Notes: generated by a model not told the origin, from the sequence alone. A stretch of DNA of 54,514 nt from Clostridia bacterium (GCA_030532035.1 JAUNLX010000009.1:1-54514); one strand, 5' to 3'; shown: positions 25,325 through 34,948, numbered from the stretch's first letter. Numbers and translations are program-made.

Positions 25325-26974
25325 TTATGCTTCTAACTTTTTCTTATATATAACATAAGCCGAAATAATAAACAAAGTTGTAAGTAAAGTTATGCTAGTT
25401 GCAATTATATAAGCTTTTCTTTTATTGAAAGCTTTTTTATCATTATTTGTCTGTGAAACCGTAAGGTCATCAAAAGTATTTTCAATTTCTTGAGATGGAA
25501 CAATGCTTGCAAGAGGCGTCTTGTCTTCTGGTATATTTTCCTTTATTTCATAGGGGGAAAATTGCGACATATAAAATTGAGCTAAGTTAGTATTCAAAGA
25601 TTCATCATTGGTAAAATCTTCATTTGCTGGAAGTTCAAATTCTTTGACATCTTTTACCTCATAATTTACGCTCTCGGTATCTACTAATTTTTGTTCATTT
25701 TTGGCAAGGGGAATAGTTCCATTTTTTATCTTAAATACATAGGTTTTTTTATCTACGACCTTGTCATTATTTTTATAAATTAAATTTATTTTTACTGGTT
25801 TGTCAAATTCCCTTTTTTCAATCTTGAAACTTCTGCCATGATTTGCTGGTTCTCCGTTTATAAGTACACTTAAATTATTGAGATCTTCATCTGCATATTC
25901 AGCAAGTGAAGTGAAAGGAGTAAACCAAACTGCGTCAACCTCGTGCTTGAGATTTACATTATATTTATATATATCACTGTAAAATTCTTCTTCAATATCA
26001 TATAACCCAAGATCAAAAGCTTGTTTATATAGTTTGTCGACATCAGTATCACTTACGGGAACAATTTTTGCTCCATTTATTTTATTCTTCAAGACTTCAG
26101 AAACTAAAATTTCAGAATTTTTTGTATTCAAAATCTTTTGAATACTTTCATTTGAAAGCTTTGTATTGAAAGCTTTTTCAATTACTCCCTTAGCATAAGA
26201 TATATCTATTTTTTCGGCGGAAAGCGAATTCAAATCTATATTGCTGGGAATAGTGCCCATTTTTTTGGAAATGACCGCTTTGTACAACAACATAAGCTCT
26301 TCTGGTGTCTTGTCTTTTATCTCAACATTATTATCAGAAAGAGTTTTTTTAATATCATTTAAAGCGAAGTCTTTTAAATTATCTATTTTTTCAGTATTTG
26401 CATTGCCATAAATCTTTTTTACGAGCAAGAAAACGCCGTCTTTTGGATTAATATTTGCGGGCAATTTGAACTTTTCGCCGATAATTTGATCAGCTAAATT
26501 ATATTTAAGAGCATAATATAGAAGCTCGGTATAGATATTTGAATTATCTTCAGGAGCAGATGAACCATAATTTACCAAATGTTTCTCTTTTAAATATGAG
26601 ATTTTTTCTTGAGTTGTGGATAAATCTTCAAATCCAGTTTTTTCCAACAATTTTTTTAATAAATTGGAATAAGATTCTTCTACCGAAGATAAATCGGGAT
26701 TAATAGTAGACATAATTGCCTTTGACTGAATGCGAAGTTTTTTGAGTTCCATAGAATTGAACTCAACATCCGGAATAGGAACTGCTTTTTCCATTTTAGT
26801 AGAATCTTCTCGAATTTGAACATCGGCAAGCCAGGCTTTGCTTTCCTCAGAATTTGGATTAGCTTTATTTGTTATAGCTAAAGTATATCCGACTGTTACG
26901 AAAACAAAGGTCAATACCAAAATCAAGATAGTTATTTTATTTGATATGAGTTTTTTGAAATGCATTTTTATCAC
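25325..26974 (-). CDS. Two-pass membrane protein, partner of the adjacent ABC exporter
   Basis: 549 residues. One membrane helix is near the N-terminus (about 13-35) and one near the end (about 523-543, IIATSITLLTTLFIISAYVIY), followed by a short basic tail, so the roughly 480 residues between them face outside. That part is helical and lysine-rich up to about 340; from about 355 to 430 it looks like a beta-sandwich repeat. I do not recognise a family. The gene starts one base after the permease stop and is the last gene of the operon before the terminator. A role as a wall-side partner or substrate receptor of the exporter is inferred. Confidence 0.7.
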   Translation of the reverse strand: MIKMHFKKLISNKITILILVLTFVFVTVGYTLAITNKANPNSEESKAWLADVQIREDSTKMEKAVPIPDVEFNSMELKKLRIQSKAIMSTINPDLSSVEESYSNLLKKLLEKTGFEDLSTTQEKISYLKEKHLVNYGSSAPEDNSNIYTELLYYALKYNLADQIIGEKFKLPANINPKDGVFLLVKKIYGNANTEKIDNLKDFALNDIKKTLSDNNVEIKDKTPEELMLLYKAVISKKMGTIPSNIDLNSLSAEKIDISYAKGVIEKAFNTKLSNESIQKILNTKNSEILVSEVLKNKINGAKIVPVSDTDVDKLYKQAFDLGLYDIEEEFYSDIYKYNVNLKHEVDAVWFTPFTSLAEYADEDLNNLSVLINGEPANHGRSFKIEKREFDKPVKINLIYKNNDKVVDKKTYVFKIKNGTIPLAKNEQKLVDTESVNYEVKDVKEFELPANEDFTNDESLNTNLAQFYMSQFSPYEIKENIPEDKTPLASIVPSQEIENTFDDLTVSQTNNDKKAFNKRKAYIIATSITLLTTLFIISAYVIYKKKLEA

Positions 26975-26975
26975 C

Positions 26976-29900
26976 TTACTCTACAGATTTTAACGATGAA
27001 ACCATATCTATTTTTTTCAGCTTATTATATACAAGTAAATTGACTAATGCGGAGAATAAAATTGTTGCCAGAAAAGCAAATAAATAACTTGTAGGTTCAA
27101 TAGTTCTACCGAACATAACAACATTGATTTCTGCCGCTGAAACAACCATTTTGTGTAAAAAGACTCCTAAAAGTAGTCCGAAAGTTGCTCCAAATAAAGT
27201 CAAAATTATATTTTCTCTAATTATATATTCGCCTGTTTCCTTGTCGTTAAATCCTAAAACTTTGATTGTGGAAACCTCTCGTCTTCTTTCATAGATATTT
27301 ATATTAGAAAGATTATACATAACGGCAAATGACAGCATAGCAGCTATGGCTATTAGTAAGATAACAATTAAATTCAAACTATTTACTATATTTTTGAAAG
27401 TTTGTGTTATTTGAGTGGTATAAGCTACCGCGTCAACTGCGGGAATTCTGTTGATGTTTGAAGCAAGTCTGTCTTTTGAGGCAGAGTCTAAACTTTCTGT
27501 AAGCTTGGCATTTATGTAATTGTAATTGGGCTTTGTATTGAAAGTTTTTTCAAACAGGGCGGGAGATAGATATAAATAATGGAAAGTATAATTTTCAGTG
27601 ATGTCAGAAATTGGGATTTGATATTCCGTATTATCATAATTTATTGTTAGCTTGTCGCCTTTTTTCAATTTGAACTCATTTGCGAGTTTTTCGGTAATTA
27701 TAGCACCGTTGTCTGAAAGCGAAAGCTCTTTATTTTTGCCTCTTTCGTGAAGAGAAATCATCTTGTTTATCTCTTTGGGATTTTGAGGCACAAGCATATT
27801 CACTTCCATGCTATCTTTTCCGTCTGGGCTTTTAGCATAAGTAACCGTCAGCTCATTTAACAGAGCTTCTTTTATATCAGCTTCTCTTTTAATAAAAGAT
27901 AGAACTGAATCTTTATCGCTGGTATCTTTATTTATTACAATTTGTAAATCATATTTTGAAATTCCGCCCTTGCCAAATTGTTTTGACATAATGGCATTTA
28001 TAGAGTCACTAAGACCAAAAGAGGCGAGGAGAAGAGCACAACAACCACTTATACCGATGAAAGCTGTAATGAAATTCTTTTTATTTCTGAAAAGATTTCG
28101 AGCTGTTATTTTTGATGTAAAATTCAATCTTGACCAAATTGGCGTGAGATTTTCAAGGAAGATTCTTTTTCCTGCTTTCGGTGGTTTAGGTCTCATCAAA
28201 ATAGCGGCTTTTTCTTTGAGCTCTTTGAAGACAACAGCTGTTATAAGAGCGAAAGTGAGTATTGTATAACTTGCAAATGATAGCAAAGCTGGTTTTATTC
28301 TGAAAGCATATATTCCTTTGGGCATATCGTACATAATACCCCAGGCGGCAATTATTCCTCTCGGGAAAACTTCAAATCCTAAAATCATACCTATGATACA
28401 GCCTAAAATGCTCGCTGAAAGTCCGTAATATAGATATTTTGACAGAATGGAAAAATTGTCATATCCGAGAGCTTTCATAGTTCCCATCTGCGTTCTTTCA
28501 TTTTCAACAAGTCTTGCAAGTGTAATTAGGCAAACTAAAGCTGCGACAATAAAGAAAATTACTGGGAAAACTTTAGAAAGTGCTTTCATTCTGTCTGCAG
28601 AATCCGTATAACTTGAATATCCAACTTGTTCTTCTCTGTTATCTACAAACCATTCAGCCCGATCTAAATAATTTAGTAATTTTTCTGCTTCAGCAAGTTT
28701 TCCCTTTGCCATATCTAAGTTCTTATATGCCAAAGCTTTCTGTTTTTCAAAATCTTGTTTAGCAGTTTTAGATTTTTCTTTCGCAGCTTCAAGTTTTATT
28801 GTGGCAACTTCAATTTCATTTTTTAATTGTTGCTGACTAACCGAAAGTTGCATTTTGTTGAAATCAATGCTAAGTCCTGCAGCATTGAGTTTACGCTCTG
28901 CTTCTGCAAGTTCTACTTCAGCTCTTGCAAGTTCTGTTTTTGCATTTTGGTATCTGTCAATTTCCGATTTTGCGGCTGCTAATTTTATACTCTGCCTGTC
29001 ATATTCGGCTTGAGCAGCATTCAATTTAGCTTCTTCAATAATTAACTGTCTTTTGTAATTTATGAGCATTGGCTCAGTATAGTTAATCATTTCTTCTGCT
29101 GTACCTACAGCAGTGAGCTTGTGAATTGTATTTCTTATTCTAATAATCTGTTCGGCGGGTAAATTAGAATTATTTAAAAAGTCCTCTATCTGTTCCTTTG
29201 TTTTACCTTGATTGGCTTTGAAAAACTCAAGTGCAGATTCAGTTTGTACTACTAGTTGTTTTGAGGTATCAACTGCAGTTTTAGCTAAATCTATTTTTGC
29301 TTTTGCAACTGCAAGGTCGCTTTGGGCTTGATTATATTGAGCTTGAGCGCTATCTAACATTGCCATTTTAATTTTAGCTCTGTTTAATTCATTTTGCTTT
29401 TGTCTCCAAATTGCATATTGAGCATTGTGCTCGCCCTCGCCCAAATAGAGCTTTCTTTGAGCGTCATTTAAACTATTGTTAAATTCTTTCTTTTTATCAT
29501 TTATTATTTGCTCGCCATTTTTAGCAAAATTTTCCAGTTCTTTAATTTGCTCTTCAGCCTGTGCGAGTTCTGTTTTTAATTGAGCTTCTTTTTGAGCAAG
29601 TTCCACTTTGCCACTCGAAACTTTGTCAGTCAAAGTTTGCCTTAAATTAACAACTCGAATTGGCAATCTTTCTTTAGATAAATTTTCTATATCTTTTATA
29701 ACTGGAGAAATGAATTTTTCGTATTCTTCGCTATATGGATCTAATTTATCTGCTCCAGCAACTTTTACGAAAATTTCATTATAATCTTCACTCAAGAAAT
29801 TTTCTTCACTTACAAAGATAAATGTTCCGAGTTTTCCACTTCCTACAGAAGTTCTACCACGCTCAAATGATAAGAATAGGGGCGTTCTTATCTTACCTGT

Positions 29901-30482
29901 GATTTTATATTCTGTATTTTGTAATTTTTCATCCATTAAACCGTAGCTAGATTCTATTTTTATAGTTTGCCCGATTTTGAATTCATCTGGCGCCGAAAGT
30001 TTACTTGAATCTACAACGCATTCATTGGGGGCTTTGGGCATTCGACCCTCGATTAAGTCAACCTTATTCATATATTTATCGTCTTTGACTTTGCTCTCGA
30101 CAAAATCAGAGGCATTTTTCAAATTCAAAGACATAACACGACACGAAAGTTCTGAACCGTCAATATCTGTAATGCTTTTATCATTTACTTTCAGTATACC
30201 GTCAACAGTCTTAGACGGCATTATATCGCTGACCCCTTTGATATTTTTTATGGCGTCAGCGTCTTCTTTAGTTAGACTTACAGGAGTAGAAACTTTTATG
30301 TCATATAAATTGTTTTCGTGAAAATACTTTCTGGCAGTATCTTTCATATCGGGTTCTGCGGAATTTATTCCTATAAAGCAGGTAACTCCGATTGCTGTAA
30401 TTATTATTACCGAGATGAATCCGACGAGATTTGATTTAACTGTTCTCAAAAAGTCTTTAAAAATTAAATTCTTCATTACCAT
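26976..30482 (-). CDS. FtsX/MacB-superfamily ABC permease with a long extracytoplasmic coiled coil
   Basis: 1168 residues. The first membrane helix is at about 20-40, followed by a large outside region. A MacB-like part to about 280 leads into an Ala/Glu/Lys-rich coiled coil at about 285-640 (many AQAEYxxAKxxLA-type heptads). Helices 2-4 lie at about 670-790, helix 5 at about 845, a second outside domain follows, then three C-terminal helices. Two FtsX-like halves of four helices are expected of such proteins. The start is either 30482 or the second ATG at 30476, which overlaps the ATPase stop (TAATG). These transporters usually drive extracytoplasmic work or export lipids and peptides. Confidence 0.88.
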   Translation of the reverse strand: MVMKNLIFKDFLRTVKSNLVGFISVIIITAIGVTCFIGINSAEPDMKDTARKYFHENNLYDIKVSTPVSLTKEDADAIKNIKGVSDIMPSKTVDGILKVNDKSITDIDGSELSCRVMSLNLKNASDFVESKVKDDKYMNKVDLIEGRMPKAPNECVVDSSKLSAPDEFKIGQTIKIESSYGLMDEKLQNTEYKITGKIRTPLFLSFERGRTSVGSGKLGTFIFVSEENFLSEDYNEIFVKVAGADKLDPYSEEYEKFISPVIKDIENLSKERLPIRVVNLRQTLTDKVSSGKVELAQKEAQLKTELAQAEEQIKELENFAKNGEQIINDKKKEFNNSLNDAQRKLYLGEGEHNAQYAIWRQKQNELNRAKIKMAMLDSAQAQYNQAQSDLAVAKAKIDLAKTAVDTSKQLVVQTESALEFFKANQGKTKEQIEDFLNNSNLPAEQIIRIRNTIHKLTAVGTAEEMINYTEPMLINYKRQLIIEEAKLNAAQAEYDRQSIKLAAAKSEIDRYQNAKTELARAEVELAEAERKLNAAGLSIDFNKMQLSVSQQQLKNEIEVATIKLEAAKEKSKTAKQDFEKQKALAYKNLDMAKGKLAEAEKLLNYLDRAEWFVDNREEQVGYSSYTDSADRMKALSKVFPVIFFIVAALVCLITLARLVENERTQMGTMKALGYDNFSILSKYLYYGLSASILGCIIGMILGFEVFPRGIIAAWGIMYDMPKGIYAFRIKPALLSFASYTILTFALITAVVFKELKEKAAILMRPKPPKAGKRIFLENLTPIWSRLNFTSKITARNLFRNKKNFITAFIGISGCCALLLASFGLSDSINAIMSKQFGKGGISKYDLQIVINKDTSDKDSVLSFIKREADIKEALLNELTVTYAKSPDGKDSMEVNMLVPQNPKEINKMISLHERGKNKELSLSDNGAIITEKLANEFKLKKGDKLTINYDNTEYQIPISDITENYTFHYLYLSPALFEKTFNTKPNYNYINAKLTESLDSASKDRLASNINRIPAVDAVAYTTQITQTFKNIVNSLNLIVILLIAIAAMLSFAVMYNLSNINIYERRREVSTIKVLGFNDKETGEYIIRENIILTLFGATFGLLLGVFLHKMVVSAAEINVVMFGRTIEPTSYLFAFLATILFSALVNLLVYNKLKKIDMVSSLKSVE

Positions 30483-31177
30483 TCAATCTTTTCAACTGGC
30501 AAAGGATTTTCATTTACCTGTACTTTTTCCACACGACCACTTTTCAGTGTTATAACTCGATTTGCCATTGGTGTTAAGGCGGCATTATGAGTTACAATAA
30601 CAACCGTCATTCCGGTTTCTTTCGCAGTTGTTTGTAGAAGAGAAAGAATTTGTTTTCCGGTTTGATAATCTAAAGCGCCAGTGGGTTCGTCGCAGAGTAA
30701 AAGTTTTGGATTTTTAGCTAAGGCCCTTGCTATAGAAACTCTTTGCTGTTCTCCACCAGAAAGCTGGGCTGGGAAATTATTTGCTCTTTCTCCAAGACCG
30801 ACACGCTCTAAAACTTTTTCAGGGGATAGAGCTTTATATACAATTTGTGTTGCGAGTTCAACATTTTCTAAAGCGGTTAAATTTGGGATAAGATTGTAAA
30901 ATTGAAAGACGAATCCAACATCATATCTTCTGTATTTGACAAGCTTCTTTTTGTCAAATTCATTTACAAGTTCACCTGCAACTCTGATTTTTCCATCATC
31001 ACAGTTATCTAATCCGCCAAGCATATTTAAAACAGTGGTTTTTCCTGCGCCACTCTGACCAACAATTATGGCAATTTCGCCTTTTTCAATATTAAAAGTT
31101 ACTCCGTCGGAAGCGTTGACAGTTACTTCTCCTGTTTTATATCTTTTATATACGCTATCGAATTCAATAAAACTCAT
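30476..31177 (-). CDS. ABC transporter ATP-binding protein (MacB/LolD type)
   Basis: 233 residues from the ATG at 31177, which has a perfect GGAGG; an upstream ATG at 31213 lies inside the leader hairpin and is rejected. Walker A is GQSGAGKT (40-47), the signature [15 protein letters not shown] begins at 139, Walker B is [12 protein letters not shown], and the switch His follows in VIVTHNAAL. This set matches the MacB/LolD/FtsE group that works with FtsX-like permeases, here the next gene. It is the first gene of a three-gene operon. Confidence 0.94.
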   Translation of the reverse strand: MSFIEFDSVYKRYKTGEVTVNASDGVTFNIEKGEIAIIVGQSGAGKTTVLNMLGGLDNCDDGKIRVAGELVNEFDKKKLVKYRRYDVGFVFQFYNLIPNLTALENVELATQIVYKALSPEKVLERVGLGERANNFPAQLSGGEQQRVSIARALAKNPKLLLCDEPTGALDYQTGKQILSLLQTTAKETGMTVVIVTHNAALTPMANRVITLKSGRVEKVQVNENPLPVEKIEW

Positions 31178-31189
31178 TTTTCCTCCATA

Positions 31190-31211
31190 AAAAATAGGAC
31201 CCCAAGGGTCC
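31190..31211 (-). promoter_or_regulatory. Terminator-like hairpin in the leader of the ABC operon
   Basis: On the minus strand GGACCC TTG GGGTCC is followed by TATTTTTTAT and then the GGAGG of the ATPase gene. A stem plus U run within the leader suggests transcription attenuation. No clear antiterminator partner is visible. Confidence 0.6.
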
Positions 31212-31252
31212 ATAAATACATAATGCAGAATAATACATAAAATACCAAATTA

Positions 31253-31279
31253 CAGAATAATTGCATATTCTGAATTATA
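31253..31279 (-). promoter_or_regulatory. Promoter -10 and candidate operator of the ABC operon
   Basis: TATAAT (31279-31274, minus strand) is followed directly by a 20-base dyad (31253-31272) with perfect 7-base arms CAGAATA / TATTCTG. A partial extra copy of the half site lies near 31225-31233. Its position over the expected transcription start suits a dimeric repressor. No regulator gene is adjacent. Confidence 0.5.
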
Positions 31280-31396
31280 ATAAGTATATAGTTTTTTGCC
31301 CCTGTTAATAAAATAGTATATTTTTCGTGGTAAAAAGTCAATAAAAATAGAATAACAAATTATGAACTTTCAAAATTATGGCAAATTAACAAAAAA

Positions 31397-31428
31397 AAGT
31401 CCTCAAAGTTAAAACTTTTGGGGACTTT
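31397..31428 (-). terminator. Terminator after tRNA-Thr
   Basis: Stem of AAGTCCCCAAAAGTT with AACTTTGAGGACTT (one G-U pair, one bulge) and a run of eight Ts on the minus strand, directly after the tRNA 3' end. Confidence 0.85.
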
Positions 31429-31429
31429 T

Positions 31430-31505
31430 TGGAGCTGCCGAGCGGACTTGAACCGCTGACCTGCTGATTACGAATCAGCTGCTCTACCAGCTGAGCCACG
31501 GCAGC
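31430..31505 (-). tRNA. tRNA-Thr (anticodon CGT)
   Basis: Complete cloverleaf on the minus strand. The acceptor stem is GCTGCCG / CGGCAGC with discriminator T and an encoded CCA; the D arm is GCTC...GAGC, and the anticodon stem GCTGA / TCAGC encloses loop TTCGTAA; the T arm holds GGTTCAAGTCC. Anticodon CGT reads ACG (Thr). It is a lone tRNA with its own terminator. Confidence 0.96.
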
Positions 31506-31659
31506 ACGACTTTTGAGATTATAATAGAAAAATCAATAAAAATCAATACCTTCAAGAGCTTGTTTTGATTGACTAATTGACCCCTCTGTGATAACATTGT
31601 ACCACTAAAATTTAACAAAAATTCTCAAAATTTTACTGAAATTTCAAGGGGAGAAAATC

Positions 31660-32406
31660 ATGAAAAAAAACATAAAATTAATTGCTTTTTTACTTGTAAT
31701 TTTGTCTGTTATTCTTGCTTTTTCGGCTTGTGATAAAAAGAAAGACGGAGAAAAAACACCTAAGGAAGAATCAAAATATTCTGGTAAACTTCTAAAGCCA
31801 TATATGGATATTACAAAATCTAAAAAATATATTCTCAAAACAGAAGTTAACAGCGGTGGAAAAAATGCCGAAGTAACAGTTACTGTTTCTGGAGATGATA
31901 AAAGACTTTTGACTCTTCCAATGGAACTTGAAGATGGAACAACTCCTTTTTCTTTTCTATTCAACGGAGAAAACAGATACATTCTTATGCCGACTGTAAA
32001 AGCATATTCACAGGTAGATAAAAATCTATTTGACAAAATTGCGATTGAACAGGGTACTAACCTCAATACTTATACAGGATTTTATCAAACTCTTCACAAC
32101 TTTGCCTTTGTAGGCGAGGGAAAATCTGACGACGGAATGTTATATGAAGATTATTACAATCCCGCCACTCAAGCTACTATAAGATTTTTCTTTGAGGAAT
32201 CTTCAAAGGCTCTCAAAAAGAGAGGCGTTGTAGTCAATGGTCAAGTTACTGATGTAAGACCCTATGTTATTTTGGGCGATGTCAACGACGCTATGTTCCA
32301 AATTCCCGAGGGATACAAACAGAGATCTGAAATCGGTCAAACTTTCCAGAAGATTTATACAGCACCTCAGACAACAGCACCTACAACAACTCAGCCGGCA
32401 AAATAA
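31660..32406 (+). CDS. Lipoprotein of unknown function
   Basis: 248 residues. A lipoprotein signal peptide is clear: basic MKKNIK, a hydrophobic stretch, and the lipobox AFSAC with lipidated Cys23. A charged linker (DKKKDGEKTPKEESK) leads to a beta-rich domain of about 190 residues (KKYILKTEVNSGGKNAEVTVTV..., NRYILMPTVKAYSQV...). It recalls LolA/LppX-like lipoprotein folds, but that is a weak impression. A Thr/Pro/Gln tail ends the protein. The ATG has an AAGGGGAG site. The SDR gene starts one base after its stop codon (TAAGATG), so they form an operon. Confidence 0.8.
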   Translation: MKKNIKLIAFLLVILSVILAFSACDKKKDGEKTPKEESKYSGKLLKPYMDITKSKKYILKTEVNSGGKNAEVTVTVSGDDKRLLTLPMELEDGTTPFSFLFNGENRYILMPTVKAYSQVDKNLFDKIAIEQGTNLNTYTGFYQTLHNFAFVGEGKSDDGMLYEDYYNPATQATIRFFFEESSKALKKRGVVVNGQVTDVRPYVILGDVNDAMFQIPEGYKQRSEIGQTFQKIYTAPQTTAPTTTQPAK

Positions 32407-32407
32407 G

Positions 32408-33127
32408 ATGACGGTTTTAATAACCGGTGGTGCTACTGGAATAGGCAAAGCCATTTGCGAAATTTTTGCGAAAAATGGATACGACCTTGCTATAAATTAT
32501 TATAAATCAGAAAAAGAAGCTCTTTTATTAAAAAAAGAGCTTCAAGATATGTATAAGGGAAAAATAGAACTTTTTAAATATAATCTTGCTTCTCTTGACA
32601 ATGTCAGCAACTTGTATCATGAATTTAAGCAGGCTTATCCCAAGGGTGCAGATGTACTTGTTAACAATGCGGGAATTTGCGAAGACAAATTGTTCCAAGA
32701 TTTAGATGATGACAAGATAAATGAAATTTATAATGTAAATTTGCTGTCAGCTATAAAATTAACCCGCCTTGTAATTTCAGATATGATAAGCAAAAAATCT
32801 GGAACTATTATAAATATTTCTTCTATTTCTGGTGTTTTAGGTTGTAGTTATGAAGTCGATTATAGCACGACAAAGGCAGCCTTAAACGGTTTTACTAAGG
32901 CACTTTCAAAAGAAGTTGGAAAGTCAAATATAACTGTGAATGCCATTGCTCCAGGGATTATAAAAACTGAAATGACAAAAGATTTAGATGAAGAATACTG
33001 TAAACAATGTATTCCATTAAATAGATATGGAACGACAAAAGAGGTTGCCGATCTTGTTTATCATCTAAGCCAAAATAAATATATCACAGGGCAAATTATC
33101 GGAATTGACGGAGCTATGATTTTATAG
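32408..33127 (+). CDS. Short-chain dehydrogenase/reductase, FabG-like
   Basis: 239 residues from the ATG at 32408; a longer frame from 32264 only translates the lipoprotein gene in another frame. The cofactor motif TGGATGIGKA (6-15), NNAGI (86-90) and the catalytic Ser (NISSISG) with Y152xxxK156 (YSTTK) are all present. The sequence fits 3-oxoacyl-ACP reductases (NADPH-dependent), but classical SDRs share these motifs and no other fatty-acid gene is near. Translation is probably coupled to the lipoprotein gene, since no strong ribosome site is seen. Confidence 0.88.
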   Translation: MTVLITGGATGIGKAICEIFAKNGYDLAINYYKSEKEALLLKKELQDMYKGKIELFKYNLASLDNVSNLYHEFKQAYPKGADVLVNNAGICEDKLFQDLDDDKINEIYNVNLLSAIKLTRLVISDMISKKSGTIINISSISGVLGCSYEVDYSTTKAALNGFTKALSKEVGKSNITVNAIAPGIIKTEMTKDLDEEYCKQCIPLNRYGTTKEVADLVYHLSQNKYITGQIIGIDGAMIL

Positions 33128-33129
33128 AA

Positions 33130-33966
33130 ATGAAAAAATTATCGAATAAATTTTATATATCAAAGGGAAAAAATAAAATAAACGGCTTTGAGATTTTCTT
33201 ACTTTTTATGGTTGGAAATGTCTTGGGATACTGTGTTGAAATGGTCTATGGATATTTCAGATTAGGTTTTTGGGAAAGCCGTCAAAGCTTGATTTATGGA
33301 CCTTTTGGGCTTGCATATGGTTTGGGTGCCGTTATGCTCACAGCTTTTTTATACAAAGACTCCGACTCTAAATGGTATAAGCAATTTCTAAAAGGATTTT
33401 TAATTGGAACAATCGGGGAATATATCTTTTCTTTTGGAGAAGAGGCTTTTTTTGGTCATGTTTCTTGGGATTATTCAAATCAAATTTTCAACTTAAATGG
33501 CAGAGTTTGTCTGACTTATTCTATTTATTGGGGTATTTTGGGGCTTGTTTGGGCAAGGTGGATTTTCCCTGGATTTAAGAAGATTGTTGCTAAAATTCCC
33601 CTAAATGCTAAAAAAGTTATTTTCTGGATTTTATTTCCGATTATCACTTTAGATATAATAATCTCTATTATTGCAGTTGGCAGATATAATGAAAGAAGAA
33701 ATAATATTCCACCTCAAAGTGCATTTGAACAATATATAGATGAAACTTATCCCGATGATAGAATGAATAAAGTCTATGCTAATGCAAGTCAAACTGAAAA
33801 GAACTCCACTAAAAAGCCCGACAGTTATCTTAAAGAAGTTGTCAGAGTGGCAAAAAAAGACGCAAAAAATTTCAAAGATTATTTGAAAGAGAAAAAATAT
33901 ATAGAAAACAGTCATAAGACCAAAAAGAAAATATCAAATTTTAAAAATGAAAAAATTCGCAGTTAA
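33130..33966 (+). CDS. PF06541-type multipass membrane protein (putative ABC-transporter type IV family)
   Basis: 278 residues with several membrane helices (about 21-41, 56-74, 91-109, 130-150 and 161-184) and a long charged cytoplasmic tail (about 195-278, rich in Lys). The conserved pattern GYCVEMVYGYF...WESRQSLIYGPFGLAYGLG marks this family, which is common in clostridia and has no proven function; the family name is historical. It starts 2 bases after the SDR stop, and its end overlaps the FkbM gene by 20 bases. Confidence 0.82.
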   Translation: MKKLSNKFYISKGKNKINGFEIFLLFMVGNVLGYCVEMVYGYFRLGFWESRQSLIYGPFGLAYGLGAVMLTAFLYKDSDSKWYKQFLKGFLIGTIGEYIFSFGEEAFFGHVSWDYSNQIFNLNGRVCLTYSIYWGILGLVWARWIFPGFKKIVAKIPLNAKKVIFWILFPIITLDIIISIIAVGRYNERRNNIPPQSAFEQYIDETYPDDRMNKVYANASQTEKNSTKKPDSYLKEVVRVAKKDAKNFKDYLKEKKYIENSHKTKKKISNFKNEKIRS

Positions 33967-34948
33967 AAAACCGATATTGATCTACGGCACAGGCAACGGA
34001 GCGTCTGTGCTTATTCATTTTCTCAAAAATCAAGGTAAAATTATATCCGATGTTGCTGTAAGTGATGAATTTGCGAGAGGTCAAATTTTTGAGGGATTTG
34101 AAGTAAAAAAAATAAGTGAAGCATTAAAAAAATCAGAAGATTTTTCGATATTTGTATCTTTTGGAAGCGACAGAGATGATGTGATAGATTATGTTTCACA
34201 ATTAAATGAAAAATATGATTTATATGTACCTGAAATACCACTCAATGGAAATTTTTTTGACGAAGATAAATATATAGAGGAAAAAGCAGAAATTGATTTT
34301 TGCAGAAGTCTATTTGCCGATGAATATTCCAAAAAATTATATGATTCGATGATAAAATATAAACTAAAAAATAGATTTGACGACTTGATGAAATATACGC
34401 AGAGTAGAGCAGAATCATTAAATTTACTAAGCTTAAATCCTGATATGATATATGCCGATTTAGGTGCATATAGGGGAGATACCTTATACAATTTCAAAAA
34501 AATCTATGCCTTTGAACCAGCTTCAAAAAATATAAAACATTTAATTCTTAAAGCAGAAAAGATAAATGCTGATATAACTGTAATTGAAAAAGCTGTCAGT
34601 GATAAAACGGGATACCAATTTCTTTCCTCGGATAATGGTCGAGGAGCAAAAATAACCGATAGGGGACTTGAAGTAGAAACTATTTCTCTCGATGAATATT
34701 TTGAAAATAAAAAATTGGATTTTATAAAAATGGATATTGAGGGGCAAGAGAAAAAAGCCCTTATGGGCGCTAAAAAAGTGATAGTTAAAAATAGACCGTC
34801 AATGCTTATATCTGCCTATCATTACACAGATGATTTTTATAAAATCCCACTTCTTATAAATGATTTTTATAAAAATATAAAAATTTATCTGAGACGGGAG
34901 AAATGTTTTCCGTCGTGGGAATTAAATCTCTATATAAAACCGGAATAA
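33947..34948 (+). CDS. FkbM-family methyltransferase
   Basis: 333 residues. The N-terminal 120 residues begin like a nucleotide-binding fold (ILIYGTGNGASVLIHFL). The C-terminal half is the FkbM domain, with YADLGAYRGDTLYNF as SAM motif I, YAFEPASKNIKHL, and DFIKMDIEGQEKKALMGA, the most characteristic FkbM block. Such enzymes O-methylate sugars or other small hydroxylated molecules. The two-part layout (Rossmann-like domain plus FkbM) is often seen near polysaccharide genes, which are absent here. Last gene of the operon; a strong terminator follows. Confidence 0.86.
   Translation: MKKFAVKKPILIYGTGNGASVLIHFLKNQGKIISDVAVSDEFARGQIFEGFEVKKISEALKKSEDFSIFVSFGSDRDDVIDYVSQLNEKYDLYVPEIPLNGNFFDEDKYIEEKAEIDFCRSLFADEYSKKLYDSMIKYKLKNRFDDLMKYTQSRAESLNLLSLNPDMIYADLGAYRGDTLYNFKKIYAFEPASKNIKHLILKAEKINADITVIEKAVSDKTGYQFLSSDNGRGAKITDRGLEVETISLDEYFENKKLDFIKMDIEGQEKKALMGAKKVIVKNRPSMLISAYHYTDDFYKIPLLINDFYKNIKIYLRREKCFPSWELNLYIKPE

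Noticed and set aside
31178-31213. Upstream ATG start for the ABC ATPase
   Set aside because: It lies within the leader hairpin; the ATG at 31177 has a perfect GGAGG and fits the family start.
32264-32407. N-terminal extension of the SDR gene
   Set aside because: These codons are the lipoprotein gene read in another frame; SDR homology starts at 32408.
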